From CAG-791 sp045546175 (GTDB lineage: Bacteria > Bacillota > Clostridia > Lachnospirales > Lachnospiraceae), in assembly GCA_045546175.1 (NCBI GenBank), contig JAZQCI010000066.1, positions 1 to 42,668 of the forward strand: DNA of 42,668 nucleotides, read 5' to 3'. The notes under the pieces were generated by a model, which did no database searches, was not told the origin of the DNA, and was given only the letters and a program-made list of their open reading frames with translations. Shown in pieces: positions 1 through 7,005 of the stretch. The position numbers and the translations under genes are program-made. Position 1 is the stretch's first letter; every line of letters begins with the position of its first letter.

Positions 1-396
1 CGCGATCGCGCCGAAGTAAGCGGAAAAGATACCGAACTGTGCTGCCGCTCCCATAAGGAAGCTCGAAGGACTTGCGATCAGGGGACCGAAATCCGTCATA
101 GCGCCGACGCCCATGAAGATCAGGGAAGGCAGGATCGCCCACTCGTCGAGCTGGAAGAAATAGTACAAAAGGCCGCCGCTTGCCGTCTCCGTGGGAACTG
201 CCATGATATCCGGATAGATATTGACCAGCAGCATGCCGAAAGAGATCGGAACGAGCAGGAGGGGTTCAAATTCCTTTGCGATTGCAAGGTACATGAACAC
301 GAGCGCTACGCAGATCATGAGGTAGTTGCCCCATGTCAGGTTAAAGAATGCGGTCTGATGTACTAAGTTATCAAGAGTACGTGCAATATATTCCAT
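1..396 (-). CDS. Na+-translocating decarboxylase beta subunit (OadB/GcdB/MmdB family), 3' end beyond window
   Basis: The integral membrane subunit couples decarboxylation of carboxybiotin to Na+ export. Only the first 132 residues are present because the gene runs off the window start. The visible part begins MEYIARTLDN, has a first membrane segment near residues 22-38 and further hydrophobic stretches, and contains the family signature around residues 85-115 (DEWAILPSLIFMGVGAMTDF), which is diagnostic for beta subunits. The ATG at 394-396 follows an AGGAGG-type ribosome binding site. It lies 29 bp after the biotin carrier gene and is the last visible gene of the decarboxylase operon. The substrate cannot be told from this subunit. 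The family call is secure from sequence. Confidence 0.9.
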   Translation of the reverse strand, partial: MEYIARTLDNLVHQTAFFNLTWGNYLMICVALVFMYLAIAKEFEPLLLVPISFGMLLVNIYPDIMAVPTETASGGLLYYFFQLDEWAILPSLIFMGVGAMTDFGPLIASPSSFLMGAAAQFGIFSAYFGAIA

Positions 397-425
397 ATAA
401 CTTAGACCTCCTTGGAGTCAGACGA

Positions 426-803
426 TTAGTCGATCGTAGCCAGCAGAGTGCCTGCCTCAACGGGATCACCGACATGGCAGTCGATGGAAACGACAGTACC
501 GTCTTCAGGAGCTACCATAGGGATCTCCATCTTCATAGCTTCAACGATTACGATCGCGTCGCCCTTCTTCACTGCCTGGCCTACGGATGCCTCAACCTTG
601 AACACCTTGCCTGCCGCGCCGGCTTCGACTCTGTACTTGCCTGCGCCGCCTGCGGGAGCTGCCGCCTTAGCTGCGGGAGCTGCCTTGGGAGCCGCCTTAG
701 GGGCAGCCTTGGGAGCTGCGGGAACTGCTGCTGCGCCGTTCTCATTCTCTTCTACTGTAACTTCATAAGCTGTACCATTGACAGTAATGATATAGTTCTT
801 CAT
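426..803 (-). CDS. Biotin carrier subunit of the Na+ decarboxylase
   Basis: This 125-residue protein carries covalently bound biotin and shuttles the carboxyl group from the carboxyltransferase to the membrane beta subunit. Residues 1-22 form a short N-terminal segment, residues 23-55 an Ala/Pro/Lys-rich flexible linker with repeated PKAA units, and residues 56-125 a biotinyl domain. The AMKME motif places the biotinylated lysine at residue 91. The ATG at 801-803 has a good AGGAGG upstream. The linker is typical of MmdC/GcdC proteins. It lies between the OadG-type gene and the beta-subunit gene, the expected order for this operon type. Confidence 0.93.
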   Translation of the reverse strand: MKNYIITVNGTAYEVTVEENENGAAAVPAAPKAAPKAAPKAAPAAKAAAPAGGAGKYRVEAGAAGKVFKVEASVGQAVKKGDAIVIVEAMKMEIPMVAPEDGTVVSIDCHVGDPVEAGTLLATID

Positions 804-821
804 TTTAATTTCCTCCTGAGA

Positions 822-1574
822 TTATTTTCTTCTGGCTTTGCGGATCGAGCGGACTACAAATCCGTCTGTACTCTGTTTTCCTTCAAATGCGGCAACGGCC
901 GCTGCGATCACTGCAACAAGCTCCATATCGTCAGCCAGCTCTTCCTCTTCCACTGCTGCGGGAATCGCAGCCGCGGTTGCAGGTGCGGACTGAGCAGGTG
1001 CTTTGCTCTTAGCGGGCTTTTTCGAAGCGCCGCCGACAATCCTGCCGAACAGAGCGATCACCAGTGCCAGAAGGATCAGCACTGCAAATGTAGTTCCCAT
1101 ACCCAGCAAGGTATTGAGGGCCGCCTGCTGGATCTTTTCACTCATACTGTAAATAACGTTTGTCGTGATGCCGGTCACGGAATACCCCTGATCCGAGCTC
1201 TCCATGGTAAAGACGACGTCGGCGTCATGCTTGGAGCCCTTAACGGTAACCGTAACTCTTCCTTCCTTCTTTGTGAAGGAACAGGAATTTCCTTCAATCC
1301 CCTGTATTTCCCCGATATCGACAAGTGCATTCTCCCAGCTGGAAAATGCAGGGCCGTAGATCGGATCATCCATCTGTGCCTCAGCCTGTCCGGTCGCCAC
1401 TGCATCGTTCATCGACAGAACGAACTGACTGGCTGAGTCATACCACTGCTGCTGCTGTTCCTCTGTGAGTTCTACCTCTGAAGAAGCTGTAGAATTATTC
1501 TCGGAAGAGCCGCAGGCCACAAGATTGAAAACACAGGCGATAACAAGAAGTGTTGTTATTAACCATTTTTTCAT
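822..1574 (-). CDS. OadG-family decarboxylase subunit with an N-terminal lipoprotein domain
   Basis: This is a small membrane subunit expected to hold the decarboxylase complex together. It is 250 residues, much longer than classical OadG/MmdD proteins. A lipoprotein signal peptide ends in the lipobox LVAC with Cys21. Residues about 35-150 form a soluble, presumably extracellular domain that I do not recognise beyond a DUF3887-like look. A single transmembrane helix follows near residues 160-180. Then come a Lys/Ala/Pro linker and the acidic/Ala C-terminal motif ending DGFVVRSIRKARRK that marks OadG proteins. The ATG at 1572-1574 is preceded by AAGGAG. The lipid anchor plus OadG helix would tether the protein to the membrane twice. 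The family call is firm; the role of the outer domain is unknown. Confidence 0.85.
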   Translation of the reverse strand: MKKWLITTLLVIACVFNLVACGSSENNSTASSEVELTEEQQQQWYDSASQFVLSMNDAVATGQAEAQMDDPIYGPAFSSWENALVDIGEIQGIEGNSCSFTKKEGRVTVTVKGSKHDADVVFTMESSDQGYSVTGITTNVIYSMSEKIQQAALNTLLGMGTTFAVLILLALVIALFGRIVGGASKKPAKSKAPAQSAPATAAAIPAAVEEEELADDMELVAVIAAAVAAFEGKQSTDGFVVRSIRKARRK

Positions 1575-1590
1575 ATTTCGTGTCTCCTTC

Positions 1591-3009
1591 TTACTTCGCG
1601 CTGTGCTTCTTCGCAGGGAATTCCTCTCTCTTTGTATAAAGCACTTCCATCGCGCCGATCAGATACTTGCGAAGATCCTCGGGCTCGATGATCTGGTCCA
1701 CATATCCTCTGGCAGCGGCGCTGTCGATGCTGTTCTGCAGCGCGTCATATTTCGCGGCGGTCTCAGCGACTTCCTGTGCGGAACCGGTGCAGAGAACGTG
1801 AGCGGCAAGCTTCGCGTCCATCATGCCGATGGTCGCGTCAGGGAACGCGATGGTGAAGTCCGCGCCGGATGCCTTGCTGTTCATTACGGCATAAGCGCTG
1901 CCGATGGCCTTGCCTGTGATCACATTGACCTTGGGCACGTTTGCGCCCGCGAAGGCAGCAGTGAGCTTGCCGGCGGCGTCAGCGACCTTCTTCTCTTCGC
2001 TCTCGGTCGCGGCAAATCCTGTCACGTTTGTCAGCGTGATGACCGGGATCTCGAAGGCGTCGCAGAAGCGCACGAAATCAGCCGCTTTGTAGCAGCCGGA
2101 AGCAGTGAGAACGGTCTCATAAGAGGCCTTCTCCTCGCCGTTTTCATCATAAGAGACACTTCTGTTGGCAACTGCACCTACGGTAGCACCGTTAAGTCTG
2201 ATAAAGCCGGTGGCCATCTCAGGAGCGCACTCTCTCTTCGTCTCAAAGAAGAGACCGTCGTCTGCGATATCGCCGAGAACGATCGAGGGATCCGCGATGC
2301 CGGCGGCGACATTTTCGCTTGCGCGGTTCAGGTCGTCCGTGCACTCGGAGACAGCTTCGTCCTCGTTGTTGGAAGGAAGCATCGACACCAGTGTCCTGAT
2401 CTGATCGATGATCTCCTCCTCTGTTCCTGCCGCGTCCACACTGCCGCAGGCCGCCTTGACAGAAGCAGCTGCCGTATCATTTTTATCCTCTCTGTTTCCT
2501 GCCAGAGTATTCGGAGCATTTACGAACAGCTTGGCGTCATTAGCCATAAAAGCGAAATCAGTGAGTGCGGGGATCAGCGCAAGGCCTCCTCCACAGTTAC
2601 CGAAGATCGCTGTGATCTGAGGAATCAGACCCGAAGCCTTGACCTGTCTTGCGTAAATTGTTCCGAAAGCGTTGAGTGCGTCCATTCCCTCCTGAAGACG
2701 GAGTCCTGCGGACTCAACGAGACCTACGACCGGCGCGCCGGTGCGGATCGCCAGATCATAGATGGCCGCGATCTTTTTCGCGTGCATCTCGCCGACACTT
2801 CCGCCCAGAACGGATGCGTCCTGGCTGTAGACATAGACCAGATTCCCGTCAATTACGCCGTAGCCGGTGATCACACCGTCGGAAGGCGTCTGCTCAGGTT
2901 TCAGGTTGAAATCGGTGGCTCTGGCTGTAACCTTGGCGCCAATTTCAACGAAACTGTTTTCATCGAGCAGGGCGGTTATTCTCTGTCTCGCTTTTGAAGA
3001 ACTGCTCAT
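1591..3009 (-). CDS. Acyl-CoA carboxyltransferase subunit of a Na+ decarboxylase (MmdA-like)
   Basis: The 472-residue protein has the two crotonase-like halves of the acyl-CoA carboxyltransferase family (PccB/MmdA/GcdA). It should move the carboxyl group of an acyl-CoA onto enzyme biotin. Support includes the N-terminal ARQRITALLDENSFVEI region, the DGVITGYG and QDASVLGGSVGEMHAKK segments and the C-terminal AHVLCTGSAQE and YVDQIIEP region. I chose the ATG at 3007-3009 because GGAGGT lies seven bases upstream; the frame stays open 43 codons further but through AT-rich promoter sequence. It is somewhat shorter than typical MmdA (about 510). With the three genes downstream it forms a full decarboxylase. 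Methylmalonyl-CoA is a reasonable but unproven substrate; glutaconyl-CoA is less likely given the length, and oxaloacetate is excluded by fold. Confidence 0.88.
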   Translation of the reverse strand: MSSSSKARQRITALLDENSFVEIGAKVTARATDFNLKPEQTPSDGVITGYGVIDGNLVYVYSQDASVLGGSVGEMHAKKIAAIYDLAIRTGAPVVGLVESAGLRLQEGMDALNAFGTIYARQVKASGLIPQITAIFGNCGGGLALIPALTDFAFMANDAKLFVNAPNTLAGNREDKNDTAAASVKAACGSVDAAGTEEEIIDQIRTLVSMLPSNNEDEAVSECTDDLNRASENVAAGIADPSIVLGDIADDGLFFETKRECAPEMATGFIRLNGATVGAVANRSVSYDENGEEKASYETVLTASGCYKAADFVRFCDAFEIPVITLTNVTGFAATESEEKKVADAAGKLTAAFAGANVPKVNVITGKAIGSAYAVMNSKASGADFTIAFPDATIGMMDAKLAAHVLCTGSAQEVAETAAKYDALQNSIDSAAARGYVDQIIEPEDLRKYLIGAMEVLYTKREEFPAKKHSAK

Positions 3010-3052
3010 TTTTTCGACCTCCATATAATTAATCCAATTCAAAAACACTAAA

Positions 3053-3061
3053 AGTATAACA
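3053..3061 (-). promoter_or_regulatory. Extended -10 promoter of the decarboxylase operon
   Basis: On the minus strand the sequence reads TGTTATACT, an extended -10 (TGn plus TATACT), inside very AT-rich DNA. It lies about 44 bp upstream of the carboxyltransferase ATG. No good -35 is seen 17 bp upstream, which is usual for extended -10 promoters. Confidence 0.55.
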
Positions 3062-3146
3062 TAGTTAAAATAAAAACTATATGTAAATTTATATCGAATT
3101 TTCGCCCTTTTTGGGCATTCTTTATTTTCCTTGCACAAATGGCCGG

Positions 3147-3716
3147 TTAAATGTCCAGCCTGCTGTCCACCTCCTTCTCCGCTTCCTCCCGAAACTCTTC
3201 CATCTGCTCGGTCCCGAGGTCCGGAAGGTCAGAGAGAGAGCTGATCCCGAAGGACCGCAGGAACTGCTCCGTTGTCCCGAAGAGGAGGGGTCTTCCCGGC
3301 GCGTCCTTTCTTCCGACTTCTTCCACCAGCCCGAATCCGACCAGCTTGCTGATGGCAAAATCGCTGTTGACGCCTCGGATACTCTCCACCTCCGCCCTCG
3401 TGACGGGCTGCTTGAAAGCAATGATCGACAGCGTCTCCATGAGCGTATCCGTCAGCACCTGTTTCTTGGGCGCCTTCGCTATTTTGACCAGATACTCGTA
3501 ATACTCCGGTCTGCTGGAGAGCTGGACGGCGTCCTCAAACCAATTGATCATCAGACCGCTCTGCTGCGCGTCGTACCGCTCCTCGAGCACTTTTACCGCC
3601 TCGCGGACCTCGTCCTGGGAGATCTCAAGGGCCAGGGCCAGGGTAGAGACCTCCACCGAGTCGCCCATTGCGAACAGGATCGTCTCAATGGCCGCTGCTG
3701 TCTTGTTTGGTTCCAT
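3147..3716 (-). CDS. scpB: Segregation and condensation protein B
   Basis: ScpB is the kleisin-binding, winged-helix subunit of the SMC-ScpAB condensin that organises and segregates the chromosome. The 189-residue length fits the family. Diagnostic stretches include AAIETILFAMGDSVEVSTLA at the N-terminus, then ETLSIIAFKQPVTRAEVESI (about 95-114), RGVNSD and GRPLLFGTTEQFLRSFG (about 141-157). The ATG at 3714-3716 has AGGAGG upstream, inside the end of the preceding metallophosphoesterase gene; the two overlap by 32 bp, suggesting translational coupling. The usual partner scpA is not next to it but at 26280-27320. Confidence 0.95.
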   Translation of the reverse strand: MEPNKTAAAIETILFAMGDSVEVSTLALALEISQDEVREAVKVLEERYDAQQSGLMINWFEDAVQLSSRPEYYEYLVKIAKAPKKQVLTDTLMETLSIIAFKQPVTRAEVESIRGVNSDFAISKLVGFGLVEEVGRKDAPGRPLLFGTTEQFLRSFGISSLSDLPDLGTEQMEEFREEAEKEVDSRLDI

Positions 3717-4689
3717 CTGAATCCTCCTGTCTGAGACTTACCGGAAGAAGTTCTATGACGGAGACTTCTCCGGGGTTAAAGATCCTGATCGGCAGTGTAT
3801 GCATGCCCAGTCCGCAGGTCAGCACCATGGAGCTGAGATGCGGCTTACCGTCCGTCACAGCCTTGTAAAAATATTGCCCCCCGCTGTACCTGGGAAATAG
3901 CGAAGGCCTTGTCCCCATGACGCCGCCGATAAAGGGCAGGCGCATCAGCCCGCCGTGCACATGGCCGCACAGACACAGGTCAGCCCCCCACTTCGCGTAC
4001 TGAGGAAAATAAACCGGAATGTGGGATAAGAGCACCGTGTAGACACTTCTGTCGGCCTCGCCGATCAGAGCTTTCAGCTCCTCCCCGGACAGCGGCGTTC
4101 TGCGAAACTTCTCATAGAACTTCATCGGAAGTTCCAGCCCCTGAACAACAATTCCGCTCTCTTCGCCGGCCCGCTCCTCTTTTGTCAGCGCCGCGGACCC
4201 GTTGTGAAGAAACCGGACGCCGGCCTCTGTCATCTCATCGATAAACTTCTTATTATAATCGCCGAGCTCCTCGTAGTGCTCCATCCGAAGCTCGTGATTT
4301 CCCTGTACGAACCAGACCGGGCAGATCTGCGTCAGCCTCCTCATAAGGGAGAGACTGCTCTTCATCCACTCTGTGCCGGTATCTCTCCCGGGATCAGGGC
4401 TGCCTGCTCTCTCCTCGCCGGCCTTGAACACTTTGCCGGATACGATCAGGTCTCCGCCCACAAGGATCACGTCCGGGGCGCACTCTCTGATCTTTTCGAC
4501 CAGCTTCTCGTTGTCATTCCGATAAGCCTTTTCGTGGAGATCCGCTATGAATGCTATTCTCACAGGGTACCTGATCTTGTCCGAGCGGAGCTTATACCTG
4601 CGCACGACAAAGCGCATGTTATCGATGATCAGAACTGCGATCATGACAAGGATCAGTACTGCAATTATTTTAATGATCAATGCTGCCAT
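3685..4689 (-). CDS. Membrane-anchored metallophosphoesterase
   Basis: This 334-residue protein has one N-terminal hydrophobic helix (residues about 3-24) followed by a calcineurin-like phosphoesterase domain. The metal-binding blocks are visible in order: IAFIADLHEK, VGGDLIVSG, VQGNHELR, VLLSHIPVYF and LCGHVHGGLMRLPF. This matches the YkuE/YaeI-type membrane phosphoesterases, some of which act on lipid pyrophosphates; the substrate here is not known. The ATG at 4687-4689 has only a weak GGTGG upstream. The 3' end overlaps scpB by 32 bp. The rpsU terminator separates it from rpsU. Confidence 0.9.
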   Translation of the reverse strand: MAALIIKIIAVLILVMIAVLIIDNMRFVVRRYKLRSDKIRYPVRIAFIADLHEKAYRNDNEKLVEKIRECAPDVILVGGDLIVSGKVFKAGEERAGSPDPGRDTGTEWMKSSLSLMRRLTQICPVWFVQGNHELRMEHYEELGDYNKKFIDEMTEAGVRFLHNGSAALTKEERAGEESGIVVQGLELPMKFYEKFRRTPLSGEELKALIGEADRSVYTVLLSHIPVYFPQYAKWGADLCLCGHVHGGLMRLPFIGGVMGTRPSLFPRYSGGQYFYKAVTDGKPHLSSMVLTCGLGMHTLPIRIFNPGEVSVIELLPVSLRQEDSDGTKQDSSGH

Positions 4690-4723
4690 ACATCCACCGT
4701 AATAAACCCGATTGTGTACCTTG

Positions 4724-4757
4724 CAAAAAAAGTTCCCTGATCGAAATCAGGGAACTT
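4724..4757 (-). terminator. Rho-independent terminator of rpsU with a UUCG loop
   Basis: On the minus strand a 12-bp perfect stem (AAGTTCCCTGAT) closes on a TTCG tetraloop and is followed by a run of seven T. It lies about 25 bp after the rpsU stop codon. Confidence 0.93.
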
Positions 4758-4781
4758 TCTGTTCGCAGATCAGCTGCCAGA

Positions 4782-4958
4782 TCAGTTATATTTTCTCTTT
4801 CTGGCCGCTTCGGACTTTTTCTTGCGCTTTACGCTAGGCTTTTCGTAATGTTCTCTCTTACGAATTTCCTGCTGGATGCCTGCCTTCGCACAGCTTCTCT
4901 TGAAGCGGCGCAGTGCGCTGTCCAAAGTCTCATTCTCTTTTAAGATTACACTTGACAT
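4782..4958 (-). CDS. rpsU: 30S ribosomal protein S21
   Basis: A 58-residue basic protein of the small ribosomal subunit, too short to stand out by length alone. It begins MSSVILKENETLDSALRRFK and continues through RSCAKAGIQQEIRKREHYEKPS to a C-terminus rich in Lys and Arg, which is the S21 family throughout. S21 sits near the 3' end of 16S rRNA and helps initiation. The ATG at 4956-4958 is preceded by GGGAGGG. It is flanked by its own strong promoter and terminator, so it is a single-gene transcript. The 5' leader is about 70 bp and carries two direct copies of ACTGAAGGG just before the ribosome binding site. Confidence 0.97.
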   Translation of the reverse strand: MSSVILKENETLDSALRRFKRSCAKAGIQQEIRKREHYEKPSVKRKKKSEAARKRKYN

Positions 4959-5035
4959 TCGTTCTACCCTCCCTTCAGTCCCTTCAGTTTGACTGATTGG
5001 GTTTTTCTATATGTTTTCACCAAACACACAGTGAA

Positions 5036-5063
5036 ATTATAGCATAAAAGTTTGACGTGTCAA
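5036..5063 (-). promoter_or_regulatory. Near-consensus sigma-A promoter of rpsU
   Basis: Minus strand: TTGACA, a 16-bp spacer, then TATAAT with an upstream TGC (extended -10). This is the best promoter match in the window, as expected for a ribosomal protein gene. The predicted start is about 70 bp before the rpsU ATG. Confidence 0.9.
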
Positions 5064-5071
5064 GCACAAAC

Positions 5072-6154
5072 TCAATTCTCTTTCTCTGCCTCTGTGCTCT
5101 CCCCGGTCTGCCCGTACTCTGTTTCAGGTTCCTTCCCGGGGTCGAGGGCGGGATCGTTGAGCTCCGCCGTCTCGGGTTCAGGTTCTTCATTGTGTGCGTA
5201 ATACTTCTTCTGCGCATAGCGGAAGCTGTCCAGCAGATAGCGCTGCGCGTTGAGCGCCACATCGGTATTGACCGCAGTGGTCTCAAAACTGTGGAAGCAG
5301 CCGTGATACACTCTGAGCGAAACCGGAACATCCGCCTTCTTCATTCTGGAGAAGTACAGGACCGTCTCATCCTTGACCGGTTCGAGGTCACCCACGATGC
5401 TGCAGGCCGGCGGCATTCCTCTGAGATCTGTTTCCCTGCCGGGCGCGGCGTAGACCGGGATCCCTTCTTTCATATCTCTCAGATACAGGTCCCACGCCGC
5501 CCTGTTCTTGCGGCCGTCCCACACAGGCGCGTTATTGTCCTTGGCGGACTCGCTCTCCATCCTGTCGTCGAGCATGGGAGAGATCGGCATCTGAAAAGCG
5601 ATGCGGACGTCTCTCATATCTCTTGCCCGAAGGCAGAGCGCGGCGGTGAGTCCTCCGCCGCAGCCGCAGCCGCCGACGAAGATCTGGTCGCGGTTGATTC
5701 CGAGTTCCGCTGCGTTATCCTTCATCCACAGAAGGACCCGGTAGCAGTCTTCGAGCGCCGCCGGATACGGTGCTTCTATGGACTTGGTATAATCGGGAAG
5801 CACGGCGACACAGCTTCCGTCCCCGCAAAACATGTCTACCAGCATGCTCTCCTGTTCGGGAACTCCGTATGCGAATCCGCCGTCATGGAGCCAGAGAAGC
5901 CCCGTCACTTCTTCGTCCTCCCTTTCGTTCTCACAGCGTATGACCAGAATTCTCAGGATACTGCCGTCATCGCGCACGATCGCTTTTTCCTCTGCGATCG
6001 TATTTCTGCTCTTCCATTTTCCCCGATACTTTCTGATGCACGAGCGGTCAAATTTTTCAAACGCGGTCTCGCTGGCGGCTGTATAAGTAAGTTTCAACAG
6101 CTGCGCAGAAGGCCTCAGCTCTGCTCTGATATCAGAATTGCGCACTCTACTCAT
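5072..6154 (-). CDS. Alpha/beta-hydrolase, esterase/lipase (HSL-like) family, nucleophile motif altered
   Basis: The 360-residue protein follows the hormone-sensitive-lipase-type layout: an oxyanion-hole motif HDGGFAYG near residue 90, the strand PDYT and YPAALEDCYR, then the nucleophile elbow, and a C-terminal acid/His region ending VYHGCFHSFE. The elbow reads VGGCGCGGGLTA where family members have G-x-S-x-G, so the catalytic serine position (164) is glycine with cysteines on both sides. The usual acid in the DPxxDE block appears as LEPVKDE, Glu for Asp. I chose ATG 6152-6154 because CGGAGA precedes it; an upstream TTG start is also open. The tail after residue 330 is acidic and low complexity. 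It may be inactive or use other chemistry. Fold confidence is high, activity doubtful. Confidence 0.82.
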   Translation of the reverse strand: MSRVRNSDIRAELRPSAQLLKLTYTAASETAFEKFDRSCIRKYRGKWKSRNTIAEEKAIVRDDGSILRILVIRCENEREDEEVTGLLWLHDGGFAYGVPEQESMLVDMFCGDGSCVAVLPDYTKSIEAPYPAALEDCYRVLLWMKDNAAELGINRDQIFVGGCGCGGGLTAALCLRARDMRDVRIAFQMPISPMLDDRMESESAKDNNAPVWDGRKNRAAWDLYLRDMKEGIPVYAAPGRETDLRGMPPACSIVGDLEPVKDETVLYFSRMKKADVPVSLRVYHGCFHSFETTAVNTDVALNAQRYLLDSFRYAQKKYYAHNEEPEPETAELNDPALDPGKEPETEYGQTGESTEAEKEN

Positions 6155-6247
6155 AATTATCTCCGTTTTCCAATAGTCCGCCCACAACGGCGGTGTTTTA
6201 CCTCAAATGGGAAAGCTCCCGCTTCATAAAAAACCGCTCCGTCCGGA

Positions 6248-6526
6248 TCAGTACACCCTTCCCGCTTTAAGGATCTTTTTAACAATACCGTGACGCAGGG
6301 CGCCGGCTGCGAGCGAAGAGCGCTTCGGATCCGCTTTCCGCTCCTTGTCGCGCTTCTTCATTTCCCTGCTGCTCTGCCTTTCCTTGCTGATCTGCCTGTT
6401 TTCGGCTCTGAGGACTTCCAGCGTGGTTTTAAGAGGATTTCCGCCGCTGATCATCTTGCAGATCCAATAGGCAGCCAGCACACGATGCGTATTCTTCCTA
6501 CTATTCGACGCAGTCTTTTTTTTCAT
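6248..6526 (-). CDS. Small basic protein of unknown function
   Basis: A 92-residue, very basic protein (many Lys and Arg) that I do not recognise. The N-terminal half holds a hydrophobic patch VLAAYWICKMISGGN (residues about 16-30). The middle is Arg/Lys/Glu-rich and probably helical, and the end reads LRHGIVKKILKAGRVY. The ATG at 6524-6526 has GAGGA upstream and overlaps the end of the preceding acidic-protein gene by 26 bp, which supports both frames being real. A basic protein encoded next to a strongly acidic one suggests a possible charge-based pair, but that is inference only. Confidence 0.6.
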   Translation of the reverse strand: MKKKTASNSRKNTHRVLAAYWICKMISGGNPLKTTLEVLRAENRQISKERQSSREMKKRDKERKADPKRSSLAAGALRHGIVKKILKAGRVY

Positions 6527-6935
6527 CGTCTTCCTCGCACCAGGTCACTTCATCGGAAAGGTCCCGTTCGTCAGAATCTCCCGGTTCATAGGGCGGATCC
6601 GCTTCATACGCGTCTTCCGGCTGTTTTTCCGGTTCAGGCGCCTCCTCGGCTCCCGGCTGCTCTTCCGGCGCGGTCGGTCCCCCGGTTTCCGGAGTCGTTT
6701 CCGGTTCGCACTGCGCATCCGATTCGGCCGCACGGACTGTTTCCTCCGCCATGCTCCTTACATGCTGCAGCGTGGACTCCGCCATCTCCTCGATCATCTC
6801 ATCGGATGTCTTCCGATCCGGCACCGGTTCCGGCGCCTGGTCGGGTTTCAATTCCATCACATTTTCCGTCTTATGGACGGTCTCTTCTTTCTTAAATAAT
6901 CTTCGCATGCGGTCCCACCAGTCTTTGATCCACAT
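6501..6935 (-). CDS. Acidic, disordered protein of unknown function
   Basis: A 144-residue protein with a short basic, Trp-rich start (MWIKDWWDRMRRLFKKEE) that could form an amphipathic membrane-binding helix. It is followed by a long Glu/Pro/Asp-rich region without obvious folded domains. No signal peptide is seen. The ATG at 6933-6935 has AGAGGG upstream. It overlaps the basic small protein downstream by 26 bp and lies 70 bp after a lipoprotein gene. I recognise no family. The codon-consistent composition, the ribosome binding site and the operon position argue that it is expressed. Confidence 0.65.
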   Translation of the reverse strand: MWIKDWWDRMRRLFKKEETVHKTENVMELKPDQAPEPVPDRKTSDEMIEEMAESTLQHVRSMAEETVRAAESDAQCEPETTPETGGPTAPEEQPGAEEAPEPEKQPEDAYEADPPYEPGDSDERDLSDEVTWCEEDDEKKDCVE

Positions 6936-7005
6936 AAATCCCTCTTTTTTGATAAGTGTGCGGCTCTGTGCCGCCTCTGATCAGTCGCATGTTCCTTTCC
7001 GGTCA

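Noticed and set aside
1465..2997. 510-codon open frame on the plus strand
   Set aside because: It is opposite the carboxyltransferase gene, encodes no recognisable motif, and arises from the codon bias of the real gene.
3090..3125. Small GCCC-AAAAA-GGGC hairpin between the decarboxylase operon and scpB
   Set aside because: The stem is only four pairs and lacks a T-run on the minus strand, so I do not call it a terminator.
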